From: JBKHJZ01 sp046537875
Lineage (GTDB): Bacteria > Actinomycetota > Acidimicrobiia > Acidimicrobiales > VFJN01
NCBI GenBank assembly: GCA_046537875.1
Contig: JBKHJZ010000046.1
Coordinates: 1 to 19,282 of the forward strand
Length of the DNA stretch: 19,282 nt
Direction: 5' to 3'
Part shown: in pieces, positions 7,380 through 14,532 of the stretch
Layout: each line of letters opens with the position of its first letter
Position numbering within the stretch: position 1 is the first letter of the stretch
Translations under genes and position numbers: made by a program
Notes under the pieces: generated by a model
What the model was told of the DNA's origin: nothing
Seen by the model: the letters and a program-made list of their open reading frames with translations, nothing else
Databases searched by the model: none

Positions 7380-7414
7380 TCAGCGCCGCCGTGAGGGGCC
7401 GACGACCGGCCGGC

Positions 7415-9100
7415 TCAGGGGTCGCCGATCGAGTAGAAGCGTCCGCCGCGGGCGCCCACGAACAGCCGGCCCTTCCACACGGCGGGGGTCGACTCGATGC
7501 AGCCTTCCAGCTCGACCGACCACAGCTCGGCCGGTGGGTCCGACGTGTCGGACACGTCGTAGCCGCGCAGGATGCCGTCGCAGCTTCCCTGCACGAGCAC
7601 GTCGTCGACCACCACCGGCGACTGCCAGGTCTTCGGCGGGAGCTCGAGGGTCCAGCGGACCTCGCCGCTGGCGCGGTGGACGCCGTAGACCTGGCCGCCG
7701 TCCGCCGTGGCGATCACGAGGTCCTCGTGCAGGGCGGGGGTCGCCCAGAACCCCCGGGGGTCGTGCACCGACCACACCAGCGGCTCGTCGGGGTCGCCGG
7801 GGTCGAGCTTGAGGAGCTGCCCGACCTCCGCCGCCCGGGCGTTGCCCCGCTCGTTCTCCACGGCCACGTAGAGGAAGCCCTCGTCGTCGATCACGATCGA
7901 CGCGTCGATGTCGTCGCCGGCCCAGTAGCGGAACACCCGGGTGGGTTCCCGCCCGTCGGCGACGCCCGACACGTCCCACCCCTGGACCAGCCCACCTGAG
8001 TTCGCGAAGTAGACGACGCCCTCGTGCATGGCCACGGAGTTCTCGATCGACACGTCCTCGGTGCGGGTGGCGAGCGAGCTGAGCAGTTCGTCGTCCCAGC
8101 CCGGGGTGTTGAACACCAGCTCCGGGTCGACCTGCACCGTCCCGTCATCGGCGTAGCTGCGGTTGAGCTTCACCACGTGGAACTGCGAGTTCTCACCGCC
8201 CACGAACATGTGGTCGTCGACGACGAGAGGGGAGCCGTCCCAGTCGTTGTTCCACAGTGTGGGGGAGACGTCCTCGGCGTGCAGCGACCACAGCTCCTCG
8301 GGTTGCTCGCGGTCGATCGCGATGACGTGCATCTCGTCGTCCCGGCTGCCCGAGTAGACCAGTGGGAACCCGTCCGGGTCCACCGTCACCGACCCCTTGA
8401 CGATGTCGCCGGTCGGGAACGGCGGGAGGATGTCCTCGCCGGTCTCGTAGTCGACGAAGTGGATGTTGCGGTCGTAGGCGCCGAACACCACCCAGGTGCG
8501 GCCGTCGCGCTCGAACACCGACGGCTGCCCGGTCCACCCGGTGCCGCACCACACCTGGGCCTCCCCGCCCACGACCGACTCGGCGCACATGCCGCCCGAC
8601 TCGCCCGGGTAGCTCCACAGCACCTCCGGATCCCGGGGCATCGGGCCCTCGCCGTGGTAGTCGCGGGACGGGCTGCCGCGGAAGGTCAGCAGCCCGGGCG
8701 TCGCGAACCCGGACGCGGGTGGCGGCGGCTCGGTGGTGGTCGGCGTGGTGGGCGCCGTCGTCGGCGTCTCGGTGGGAGGTGGGGCGACGGCGTCGGACTC
8801 CGACGCGGTGTCGTCGCCGAGCAGCTCGAAGCCGGCGCGGACGCCGGCGGCGGTGGCGAGGACGATCAGGGCAGCGACGACGAGTGCCCCGAGCCGGCGG
8901 CGGTCGTAGCGCGGCGCCATGTGGGCCGGGGACGGGTGGTCGCGGTCGGGCCGTCGCCCCATCGGCATCGGGGTCCCCGGCCGGTCGCCCCGGGCATCCC
9001 CCGCCCGGTCCTCGTCGCCCGTGCCGGTGCCGCCGGCATCCGCTCCGGCGGCCTGCCGGCCCGCATCGCGGTCACGTCGCCGGCGGCTGCGTCGAACCAC
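7415..9100 (-). CDS. Membrane-anchored PQQ-like beta-propeller protein
   Basis: A 561-aa protein with an arginine-rich cytoplasmic N-terminus, one hydrophobic helix at about 69-90 (LGALVVAALIVLATAAGVRAG), a Pro/Thr-rich linker (about 103-128) and an extracytoplasmic propeller. Blades show repeated strand patterns such as PEVLWSYPGESGG, RTWVVFGAYDRNIHFVDYETG, DDEMHVIAIDREQPEELWSL, SPLVVDDHMFVGGENSQFHVVK, GQVYGVHRASGEVRWTLELP and STPAVWKGRLFVGARGGRFY, the pattern of PQQ-like/BamB-type repeats. No quinoprotein dehydrogenase catalytic residues or cytochrome motif (CxxCH) are seen, so a binding or scaffold role is more likely than catalysis. Four cysteines (MCAES, VWCGTG, GSCDG, EGCIES) may form two disulfides outside the cell. 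GTG 9100 is 29 nt after the HesB gene, so the two may be co-transcribed; ATGs at residues 45, 47 and 61 are alternative starts. Confidence 0.75.
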   Translation of the reverse strand: MVRRSRRRRDRDAGRQAAGADAGGTGTGDEDRAGDARGDRPGTPMPMGRRPDRDHPSPAHMAPRYDRRRLGALVVAALIVLATAAGVRAGFELLGDDTASESDAVAPPPTETPTTAPTTPTTTEPPPPASGFATPGLLTFRGSPSRDYHGEGPMPRDPEVLWSYPGESGGMCAESVVGGEAQVWCGTGWTGQPSVFERDGRTWVVFGAYDRNIHFVDYETGEDILPPFPTGDIVKGSVTVDPDGFPLVYSGSRDDEMHVIAIDREQPEELWSLHAEDVSPTLWNNDWDGSPLVVDDHMFVGGENSQFHVVKLNRSYADDGTVQVDPELVFNTPGWDDELLSSLATRTEDVSIENSVAMHEGVVYFANSGGLVQGWDVSGVADGREPTRVFRYWAGDDIDASIVIDDEGFLYVAVENERGNARAAEVGQLLKLDPGDPDEPLVWSVHDPRGFWATPALHEDLVIATADGGQVYGVHRASGEVRWTLELPPKTWQSPVVVDDVLVQGSCDGILRGYDVSDTSDPPAELWSVELEGCIESTPAVWKGRLFVGARGGRFYSIGDP

Positions 9101-9129
9101 CTACGACGCGCCCCCGGCTCCCATGCGGG

Positions 9130-9450
9130 CTAGCTGAAGCTCTGCCCGCAGCCGCAGGTGCGTTGGGCGTTGGGGTTCTCGATGGCGAACCCGGCGCCCT
9201 GCAGGCCGTCCTTGTAGTCGAGCGTGGCACCCTCCAGCAGCATGGCGCTCGACTGATCGACGACGACCTTCACGCCGGAGTAGTCGACGGTCCGGTCGTC
9301 GTCCGACACATCGGTGTCGAAGAACATCTCGTAGCTGAAGCCGGAGCAACCGCCCGGCCGCACGGCGACGCGCAACGCCAGATCGGGCACACCCTCGGCG
9401 TCCATCAGGGAGCGGACCTTGTCGGTGGCGGTGTCGGTGAGGACGATCAC
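9130..9450 (-). CDS. erpA: HesB/IscA/ErpA-type Fe-S cluster carrier
   Basis: A 106-aa A-type carrier that receives Fe-S clusters and hands them to apo-enzymes in the cytoplasm. The three invariant cysteines are present: Cys35 in VRPGGCSGFSYEM, and Cys99 and Cys101 in NAQRTCGCGQSF at the C-terminus. Length is normal. GTG 9450 is preceded by AGGAGG with a 5-nt gap, a strong ribosome site, and TAGTGT at 9507-9502 is a possible -10 giving a leader of roughly 45 nt. The propeller gene follows after 29 nt, and a SufR-like regulator ends about 110 bp upstream on the same strand, so this belongs to a local Fe-S biogenesis group with the Mrp gene. Whether it is ErpA or IscA in role cannot be told from sequence. 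Confidence 0.92.
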   Translation of the reverse strand: MIVLTDTATDKVRSLMDAEGVPDLALRVAVRPGGCSGFSYEMFFDTDVSDDDRTVDYSGVKVVVDQSSAMLLEGATLDYKDGLQGAGFAIENPNAQRTCGCGQSFS

Positions 9451-9562
9451 GCGGGCCTCCTGGCCTCTCGGGCCTCCTCGGCGTCGATCCGGGACGCCTC
9501 CACACTATCGGCGCAGGTGCCCTGTGGGCGACCGCGCGCTCAGAGCGTGCTGCGCTCGGCCT

Positions 9563-10264
9563 CTACGCCGACCGCAGATCCAGGTCGACCCGGCACGGCG
9601 TCCGGTCGAGGAGCGTGTGGAACGCCGCCACCTGCGTGACCGCCTCGGCCGGGCCGGCGGGTGCGTCGGGACCGTAGGCGTCGACGAAGCCCTCGACGAG
9701 GCCGCGATGCAGCCCGCACACCACGTCCGGATCCTCTTCGGCCAGGTCGCCGAACGGGCAGTGGGCGAAGGCGACGGTCGCCAGCTCCTCGTCGGTGACG
9801 ACCGCCGGATCGAAGCCCAGCTCGTCCAGCCGGTCGACGAGCGCCTGCAGGCACCCGGCCGACCGGGCGGCCCGGGTCGCGTCCGCCTCGCCCTGGTGGC
9901 GGCCCGCGTCGATGGCCTCCTCGGCGCCGAGGCCGGCGCGCGCGACGACGTGGAGCAGCATCCGCGCGAGCACCGGGAACGTCGCAGGCTCGAGGCCCAG
10001 AGAGGGGGCATCGGCGGCGAGCGAGTAGCGGTGGTGCGGCCGCCCGACGGTGCCGCGCGCCTCGATCTCGACGTCGAGCAGCCCGACCTCGCGCATGCGC
10101 TCCAGGTGGGGCCGCACCGTGTTGGGATGCAGGCCGAGCGTCTCGGCGACCTCGGCGGTGCTCAGCGGGCGCGGGGAGCGGGCCAGCTCGAGGTAGATGG
10201 CATACCGGGTGTTGTCGCCGAGCGCCTTGAGAACGGCGAGCCGGGGAGCGAGCGCCTCGGGCAC
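9563..10264 (-). CDS. SufR-like HTH regulator with C-terminal cysteine cluster
   Basis: A 233-aa regulator with an N-terminal winged helix (about 5-80: LKALGDNTRYAIYLELARS, STAEVAETLGLHPNTVRPHL, MREVGLLDVE, RPHHRYSL) and a long C-terminal domain carrying Cys169 (AHCPFGDLAEEDP), Cys183 and His186 (VVCGLHRGLVEGF) and Cys224 (DRTPCRVDLD). SufR repressors hold an Fe-S cluster on three C-terminal cysteines with similar first spacing, so this is probably an Fe-S-sensing repressor; exact ligands are inferred. GTG 10264 is chosen because TAGACT lies 7 nt upstream and the N-terminus then matches the family; an in-frame TTG lies at 10291. It is divergent from mrp across 60 bp with a central palindrome and close to an A-type Fe-S carrier. 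No suf operon lies in the window. Confidence 0.8.
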   Translation of the reverse strand: MPEALAPRLAVLKALGDNTRYAIYLELARSPRPLSTAEVAETLGLHPNTVRPHLERMREVGLLDVEIEARGTVGRPHHRYSLAADAPSLGLEPATFPVLARMLLHVVARAGLGAEEAIDAGRHQGEADATRAARSAGCLQALVDRLDELGFDPAVVTDEELATVAFAHCPFGDLAEEDPDVVCGLHRGLVEGFVDAYGPDAPAGPAEAVTQVAAFHTLLDRTPCRVDLDLRSA

Positions 10265-10271
10265 GCGCCGG

Positions 10272-10277
10272 AGTCTA
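10272..10277 (-). promoter_or_regulatory. -10 element TAGACT for the SufR-like gene
   Basis: TAGACT on the minus strand ends 7 nt before GTG 10264, suggesting leaderless initiation and supporting that start over TTG 10291. Confidence 0.5.
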
Positions 10278-10282
10278 GCGAT

Positions 10283-10309
10283 GGCCGGCAAGTTTCACCG
10301 GTGCCGGCC
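10283..10309. promoter_or_regulatory. Palindromic operator between SufR-like gene and mrp
   Basis: GGCCGGCA (10283-10290) and TGCCGGCC (10302-10309) form a perfect 8-bp inverted repeat with an 11-nt spacer. It is centred almost midway between the two divergent -10 elements, over both -35 regions, the natural place for a repressor of both genes. The SufR-like protein is the obvious candidate ligand (inference). The arms do not resemble the published SufR boxes I can recall. Confidence 0.5.
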
Positions 10310-10311
10310 GG

Positions 10312-10317
10312 TAGAAT
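10312..10317 (+). promoter_or_regulatory. -10 element TAGAAT for mrp
   Basis: TAGAAT ends 7 nt before GTG 10325. No Shine-Dalgarno sequence is present, so initiation is probably leaderless. Confidence 0.55.
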
Positions 10318-10324
10318 CGCCGCC

Positions 10325-11500
10325 GTGGCATCGAGCCTGCCCACCTCCGCCGATGTGCTCGACGTGCTGCGGGGCGTGATCGATCCCGAGCTGGGGAGCG
10401 ACGTGGTCGCCCTCGGCATGGCCCGGGCGGCCGACGTGGCGGCCGACGGCACCGTCACCGTCACCGTGGCCCTGACCACCGCCGGGTGCCCGCTCCGAGC
10501 CCAGCTGCGCCACGACATCGAGGCGCGGGTCGGGTCGTTGCCCGGCGTCGCGGGCGTGCGCATCGAGTGGACCGAGATGACGGCCGACCAGCGGGCCGAC
10601 GCCATGGCCAGGGCCCGGTATAACATCGCCCAGCGCGCCGAGGAGACCGCGGTGCCGACCGCCGCCAAGGTCATCCTGGTCTCATCCGGCAAGGGCGGAG
10701 TCGGCAAGTCGTCGGTCACCGTCAACCTGGCTGCGGCGCTTGCCGACCGGGGGCTGACCGTCGGCGTGCTCGACGCGGACATCTGGGGCTTCTCGGTTCC
10801 CCGGATGCTCGGCGTGGAGGGCCGGCTGGCCGGCGAGGAGCACGACGGCCGGAAGCGCATGATCCCGCTCGAGCGGCCGGTCGGCGACGGTGTCGTCCGG
10901 GTGGTGTCGATGGGATTCCTGGTCGACGGCGAGGAGACCGCGCTGATGTGGCGTGGCCTCATGCTGAACCGGGGTGTCCAGCACTTCCTGCAGGACGTGC
11001 GGTGGGGCGACGACCTCGACTACCTGCTCGTCGACATGCCGCCGGGCACCGGCGACGTGCAGATGGGCGTGGCGAAGCTGCTGCCGCGCAGCGAGGTGGT
11101 CGTCGTCACCACCCCTGCCCACGCGGCGCAGAGCGTCGCCACCCGTGCGGTGGGGATGGCCCGCAAGAACTACCTGCGCGTCGCGGGCGTCATCGAGAAC
11201 ATGAGCGCCTTCGAGTGCGAGCACGGCGGCACGTACGCGCTGTTCGGGTCGGGTGGGGGCGAGCAGCTCGCCCGCGACGCAGGCGTGCCCCTGCTCGGGA
11301 CCGTGCCGCTGGAGCCGGCGGTGTCGGCCGGGGGTGACAGCGGGGCGCCGGTCGCGCTGGGCGACGGGCCCGCCGCCGATGCCTTCCGGGCGATCACGGA
11401 CCGGATCGTCGAGGAGGCGGTTCCCCCCACGGTGATGGCCGGGTGCAGCGCCCGCGTCCTCGCAGCTGCGGTCGCGGCTCTCGACGCTGCGGACGCCTGA
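10325..11500 (+). CDS. mrp: Mrp/ApbC (NBP35-type) Fe-S cluster carrier P-loop ATPase
   Basis: A 391-aa cytoplasmic ATPase that binds and transfers Fe-S clusters. Residues 6-95 are a MIP18/DUF59-type domain with VLRGVIDPELGSDVV and the conserved Cys55 in TTAGCPLRAQL. The P-loop domain follows: deviant Walker A SSGKGGVGKSSVTVNLA (about 120-136), VLDADIWGFSVPRMLG, MGFLVDGEETALMWRG, VDMPPGTGDVQ and PAHAAQSVATRAVGMA. The cluster-binding loop reads AFECEHGGTYALFGSGGG with one cysteine (Cys298) where ApbC has CxxC. GTG 10325 follows a -10 at 7 nt. It is divergent from a SufR-like regulator and close to an A-type carrier, consistent with Fe-S biogenesis. It converges on a MerR gene 46 bp away, with no clear terminator in the gap. 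Confidence 0.93.
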   Translation: MASSLPTSADVLDVLRGVIDPELGSDVVALGMARAADVAADGTVTVTVALTTAGCPLRAQLRHDIEARVGSLPGVAGVRIEWTEMTADQRADAMARARYNIAQRAEETAVPTAAKVILVSSGKGGVGKSSVTVNLAAALADRGLTVGVLDADIWGFSVPRMLGVEGRLAGEEHDGRKRMIPLERPVGDGVVRVVSMGFLVDGEETALMWRGLMLNRGVQHFLQDVRWGDDLDYLLVDMPPGTGDVQMGVAKLLPRSEVVVVTTPAHAAQSVATRAVGMARKNYLRVAGVIENMSAFECEHGGTYALFGSGGGEQLARDAGVPLLGTVPLEPAVSAGGDSGAPVALGDGPAADAFRAITDRIVEEAVPPTVMAGCSARVLAAAVAALDAADA

Positions 11501-11546
11501 GCGGTCGTCGTCACCCCAGCGCGAGATGTCGCCGCCCGGCGCCCGG

Positions 11547-12299
11547 TCAGCCGCCGTCGCCGTGGAGCTCGCGGGCGGCCGCCGCCTCCGCCGCCCGGCC
11601 CAGCGCATCGTCGAAGAACGCGGCCACGGTCGTGGTGGCGAGCGGTCGGAGCCGGGCGATGGCGCTGGTCAGCGCCATCCAGTCGGGCTCCTGGTCGCCC
11701 CGGGTCGACGGCCGCCAGAGGTGCTCGACGAACAGCTCGGTGACCACCTCGGCCATGGCCTCCGTGTGCGCCCGCAGCTTCTGCGTGACCTGGAGCCGCC
11801 GGTCGGCCGGGACGCCGAGGGCGGCGAGCTCCTGGGCGGCGCTGAACGCGGCGGGGACGAGGATCCGCCACCGCCCGTCCGGCCGCACCTCGATGATGCC
11901 GAGCGACTCGAGCTCGTCGGCCGTCCGATCGCTCGGCCGCACGCCGAGGCGGGCGACACCCTCCGCCTCGTCGATCACCTCGACGTCGTCGCGGTCGCGG
12001 CTGTGGGAGACCGCGGCCTGGACGAACGCGAGCGCGGTGGCGGCGGCGCTGTCGGGCGCACGGTCGAGCAGCCGGCGGATCGCGGTGAGCGTGAGCCCGT
12101 GGGCCTGCAGGTCGCGGATGACCTCGAGGCGCGACACGTGCTCGCTGCTGTATCGGGCGACGCGCCCGTCGCGCCGGGGTGGCGGCACCAGCCCCTCCGA
12201 CTGGTACCACCGGATGGTGCGCACCGAGGTGCCCGTGAGGTCGGCGACCTCGTCGACGGTGTACGCCTCGGTGGCGCGGGGAGATGTGGCCGCGCTCAC
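11547..12299 (-). CDS. MerR-family transcriptional regulator
   Basis: A 250-aa protein with an N-terminal MerR winged helix at about 12-80: YTVDEVADLTGTSVRTIRWY, SEGLVPPPRRDGRVARYSSE, VSRLEVIRDLQAHGLTLTAI. The remaining 170 residues are a helical effector domain without metal-site cysteines, so it is not a CueR/ZntR-type metal sensor; the ligand is unknown. GTG 12299 has TATCCT ending 8 nt upstream, again the leaderless arrangement. It is convergent with mrp and in line with the metallo-hydrolase gene, which ends 81 bp upstream; shared transcription is unlikely given the private promoter. Its target is not evident, as no spaced MerR-type palindrome was found nearby. Confidence 0.88.
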   Translation of the reverse strand: MSAATSPRATEAYTVDEVADLTGTSVRTIRWYQSEGLVPPPRRDGRVARYSSEHVSRLEVIRDLQAHGLTLTAIRRLLDRAPDSAAATALAFVQAAVSHSRDRDDVEVIDEAEGVARLGVRPSDRTADELESLGIIEVRPDGRWRILVPAAFSAAQELAALGVPADRRLQVTQKLRAHTEAMAEVVTELFVEHLWRPSTRGDQEPDWMALTSAIARLRPLATTTVAAFFDDALGRAAEAAAARELHGDGG

Positions 12300-12307
12300 G
12301 GTGCCGG

Positions 12308-12313
12308 AGGATA
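12308..12313 (-). promoter_or_regulatory. -10 element TATCCT for the MerR gene
   Basis: TATCCT on the minus strand ends 8 nt before GTG 12299. No Shine-Dalgarno sequence is visible. Confidence 0.5.
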
Positions 12314-12380
12314 GCCAGACCGGTGAACCGAGCAGCGCTCCGTGCGGGGTCCGGCCACGCTCAGCGATCCGATGGCCGGC

Positions 12381-13232
12381 TCAGTGGGCCGACCACTCTC
12401 CCTCGAGGTCGCGGCCGCTCACGAGCCCCTCGTCGGCGAGCTTGCGCAGGTGTGCCCATACGGTGAGGCGCGCCCAGGGGTGCAGGCCGGGCGGGACCTC
12501 GGTGTAGATCTCCTCCACCAGCGCGGCGATGGTGGCCGTCCCCCGCGACCGCAGCGCCTCGATCACCTGCTTCTCGCGATCGAGCCGGTGGGCGATGGTG
12601 GCGTCGATCACCGCCAGCGGCTCGTCGATCATGTGGCCGTGGCCGGGGGCGATGGCCCGGAGGCGGGGGCGGATCTGCTTGAGCCGCTCCAGGGACGCCA
12701 GGTAGGCGGCCATGTCGCCGTCGGGCGGGGCGATCACGACCGTGGACCCCGACATGATGTGGTCGCCCGTGAACAGGGTGCGCTCCTCGTTGAGCAGGTA
12801 GCACAGGTGATCGGAGGCGTGGCCGGGCGTGTGCAGCGCGGTCAGGTGGAACTCGGTGGCCTCGATCACCGAGCCCTCGGCGAGCGTGCCGTCGAGGCGG
12901 ACGCCCTTGGCGCCCTCGTGGGCGAGGATCTGGGCCCCCGTCAGCTTCCGCAGCTTCGCTGCGCCCGGGGAGTGGTCGGGGTGCGTGTGGGTCAGCAGGA
13001 TCCATCGGATCCGGTCGCCACCGCATCCGGCGATCGCGTCGAGGTGGGAGGCGTCGTCGGGGCCGGGGTCGATCACCGCGACCTCGTCGATCCCCACGAG
13101 ATAGGTGTTCGTACCGGGCCCCGTCATCAGCGAGGGGTTCTCGCACACGATGCGCCGCACCATGGGCGACAGGGCGCTGGGGACCCCGTAGACGAGGGGC
13201 TTGGGGGCGTCCGCGCTGGCGTCGTCGCTCAT
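12381..13232 (-). CDS. MBL-fold metallo-hydrolase with C-terminal winged helix (LACTB2-like)
   Basis: A 283-aa metallo-beta-lactamase-fold protein. The zinc motif THTHPDHSPG gives His82, His84, Asp86 and His87; further ligands are His138 in LHTPGHASDH, Asp157 in LFTGDHIM and a His in APGHGHMID. The last 75 or so residues (REKQVIEALRSRGTATIAALVEEIY, GLHPWARLTVWAHLRKLADEG) form the winged-helix tail typical of LACTB2/RNase-like members, so nucleic acid or thioester hydrolysis are both possible. ATG 13232 has GGAGG 7 nt upstream and overlaps the fxsA stop as ATGA, so the two are translationally coupled. A similar hydrolase (Rv3677c) lies near the BagAB pair in M. tuberculosis. The substrate is unknown. 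Confidence 0.9.
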   Translation of the reverse strand: MSDDASADAPKPLVYGVPSALSPMVRRIVCENPSLMTGPGTNTYLVGIDEVAVIDPGPDDASHLDAIAGCGGDRIRWILLTHTHPDHSPGAAKLRKLTGAQILAHEGAKGVRLDGTLAEGSVIEATEFHLTALHTPGHASDHLCYLLNEERTLFTGDHIMSGSTVVIAPPDGDMAAYLASLERLKQIRPRLRAIAPGHGHMIDEPLAVIDATIAHRLDREKQVIEALRSRGTATIAALVEEIYTEVPPGLHPWARLTVWAHLRKLADEGLVSGRDLEGEWSAH

Positions 13233-13735
13233 CGAGGGCCTCCGAGCTCGCCGTGTGCGGACCGTGGCGGCTCCTCCCAGCTTTCGACGTCCCAGACGTC
13301 ACCGTCGCGCCCGGGCCCGCCCGCCCGCCGCCGGTGGGTGGCCGACGGGCCGGCGGTGGTGAGGACGGTGATGCCGTGGCGGGCGGCCAGAGAGCGCAGC
13401 ACCACGGTGCGCACCAGCGCCCGGGTGGGCGGCACCAGGAGGACCACGGCCAGGAGATCGGTGATGAACCCGGGGGTGAGCATGAGCGCACCGGCGAGCA
13501 GCACCAGCCCGCCGTCGGCCAGCTCGCGGCTGGGCAGCTCGCCCCGGGACAGCGTGGTGCGGATGCGAGCGAGCACACCGAGGCCCTGGTGCTTCGCGAG
13601 CAAGGCGCCGCCGATCGAGATGACGATCAGCAACCCGATGGTGTCGAGCACGCCGATGGCGTCGGCGATCGTGACGATCACGGCGAGCTCGGCCAGCGGG
13701 ACGACCAGGAAGAGCAGCGCCAGGATCAGTGCCAT
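13229..13735 (-). CDS. fxsA: FxsA family membrane protein
   Basis: A 168-aa inner-membrane protein. The N-terminal core ALLFLVVPLAELAVIVTIAD (about 5-27) with Glu16 in the first helix, IGGALLAKHQGLGVLARIR, SRELADGGLVLLAGALMLTP and GFITDLLAVVLLVPPTRALV match FxsA, which has about four hydrophobic segments; the charged C-terminus (about 125-168) is variable. FxsA is known from E. coli for relieving F-plasmid exclusion of phage T7; its normal role is unclear. The ATG lacks an obvious ribosome site; TAGGCT at 13784-13779 could be a -10 with a leader of about 35 nt. It overlaps the metallo-hydrolase start by 3 bp (ATGA), forming a two-gene operon. Confidence 0.87.
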   Translation of the reverse strand: MALILALLFLVVPLAELAVIVTIADAIGVLDTIGLLIVISIGGALLAKHQGLGVLARIRTTLSRGELPSRELADGGLVLLAGALMLTPGFITDLLAVVLLVPPTRALVRTVVLRSLAARHGITVLTTAGPSATHRRRAGGPGRDGDVWDVESWEEPPRSAHGELGGPR

Positions 13736-13824
13736 CGTCGGTCGGGCCGGGGAGCGGGACGACGGGTCATCGCACGTCAGCCTACCGCCGGTGGGTTCGG
13801 GCCCCAGCTTCCGGTGTGACGGCC

Positions 13825-13853
13825 TTCACTCGGTCCCTACCGCTTGGTAACAT
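13825..13853 (+). promoter_or_regulatory. Promoter-like sequence TTCACT-17-TAACAT
   Basis: TTCACT (13825-13830), a 17-bp spacer and TAACAT (13848-13853) make the best sigma-70-type promoter in the window. Initiation would be near 13860, immediately before a perfect 7-bp hairpin. It has no clear downstream gene and could drive a short RNA. Confidence 0.5.
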
Positions 13854-13861
13854 CGCCCTGC

Positions 13862-13883
13862 GCACGGGCATCGTTCCCCGTGC
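13862..13883 (+). other. 5' hairpin of a possible small transcript
   Basis: GCACGGG (13862-13868) pairs with CCCGTGC (13877-13883) around an 8-nt loop. It would form the very 5' end of a transcript from the promoter at 13825-13853. Confidence 0.4.
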
Positions 13884-13993
13884 CCGCGTGGCCGGTGCGA
13901 CCGCGACCGAGAGGGAGCCGATGGCGCAACGGACTGGGGGGTCACGTTCGCCCACCGAGCGGCCGCCGATCGCGGCACCGGCCACGCCTCACA

Positions 13994-14039
13994 ACGGCCG
14001 GCGCCGCGCCCGCCGGAGGGCGAGCGCGGCGCCGGCCGT
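13994..14039. terminator. 16-bp perfect stem downstream of whiB
   Basis: ACGGCCGGCGCCGCGC (13994-14009) pairs perfectly with GCGCGGCGCCGGCCGT (14024-14039) around a 14-nt loop. It begins 24 nt past the whiB stop and could end whiB transcription, and also any plus-strand transcript from 13860. No T-run follows, which is usual for GC-rich actinobacteria. Confidence 0.65.
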
Positions 14040-14063
14040 GTTCCCGGGTCTCGCCCGGGCCGC

Positions 14064-14324
14064 TCAGTTGTGCTGGGCGATGAGCGTTCGGCGCTCGGAT
14101 TCGCTCAGTCCACCCCAGATGCCGTGCGGTTCACGGATGCGTATGGCGTACTCGAGGCACGGCTGGCGCACGGGGCACGTGGCGCAGATGCCCTTCGCCT
14201 GTTCTTCTCGCCTGAGCTTCTCGCTCTTCCGCTCGAAGTGCGAGGGCGGGAAGAACACGGCAGCCTGTGGACCCCTGCACGCGGCCTTCACCTGCCACGC
14301 CTCGTCAACACGCTGTGCACTCAC
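14064..14324 (-). CDS. WhiB-family Fe-S transcription factor
   Basis: An 86-aa WhiB-like regulator that binds a [4Fe-4S] cluster and acts with the primary sigma factor. The four cysteines are Cys in KAACRGPQAAVFF, then ICATCPVRQPC (C-x2-C-x5-C), followed by the GIWGG turn and the basic/polar tail SESERRTL. The segment between the first and second cysteines is Lys/Arg/Glu-rich (FERKSEKLRREEQAKG). GTG 14324 is preferred because GAAGGGGGG lies about 8 nt upstream; GTG 14330 is possible but too close to that site, and the frame extends further upstream without a good start. A promoter TTGTTC-18-TACTGT lies upstream. Proximity to the ATPase pair recalls whiB4 beside Rv3680/Rv3679, but the protein itself does not clearly match WhiB4. 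Confidence 0.9.
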   Translation of the reverse strand: MSAQRVDEAWQVKAACRGPQAAVFFPPSHFERKSEKLRREEQAKGICATCPVRQPCLEYAIRIREPHGIWGGLSESERRTLIAQHN

Positions 14325-14348
14325 AGACACACCCCCCTTCGGGCGCGG

Positions 14349-14378
14349 ACAGTACAACCCGCCATAGGGGTGGAACAA
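14349..14378 (-). promoter_or_regulatory. Promoter of the WhiB gene
   Basis: On the minus strand TTGTTC (14378-14373), an 18-bp spacer and TACTGT (14354-14349). A start near 14342 leaves a leader of about 18 nt containing the AGGGGGG ribosome site before GTG 14324. Confidence 0.5.
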
Positions 14379-14428
14379 GGGAAAGTTCCGGTGTGGGGCG
14401 CGGCGGATCGCCTGACGGTTTCGCAGGT

Positions 14429-14448
14429 CAGCGCCCATGTCGGCGCTG
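14429..14448 (-). terminator. Hairpin downstream of the NfeD-like gene
   Basis: CAGCGCC (14429-14435) pairs with GGCGCTG (14442-14448) around a 6-nt loop, about 85 nt after the NfeD-like stop and upstream of the whiB promoter. It may separate the two transcripts. No T-run. Confidence 0.4.
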
Positions 14449-14532
14449 TGTCAGCGCGTGCGGGGGACCGATGACGCGCGTCCCGCGAATGGCAAATGAC
14501 ATGCGCGCCAACGGCTCGTCCCCGGTTCAATC

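Larger units (their letters stand above)
13736..14063. other. 328-bp intergenic region without a convincing gene
   Basis: It lies between fxsA (minus) and the end of whiB (minus). It holds a plus-strand promoter-like sequence, a hairpin just after the expected start site and a 16-bp terminator-like stem. An ATG at 13921 with GAGGGAG upstream opens a plus frame that continues across the whole whiB gene in antisense to 14367; its product (Arg/Pro/Ala-rich, then whiB shadow) is not protein-like, so I do not call it a gene. Confidence 0.6.

Noticed and set aside
9419..10324. Upstream extension of the mrp frame
   Set aside because: The extension covers the SufR-like gene in antisense. The DUF59 domain begins right after GTG 10325, which has a -10 at 7 nt.
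13921..14367. Plus-strand frame of 148 codons with a good ribosome site upstream
   Set aside because: Most of it is antisense to the whiB gene and the translation is a low-complexity Arg/Pro/Ala string followed by a shadow sequence.
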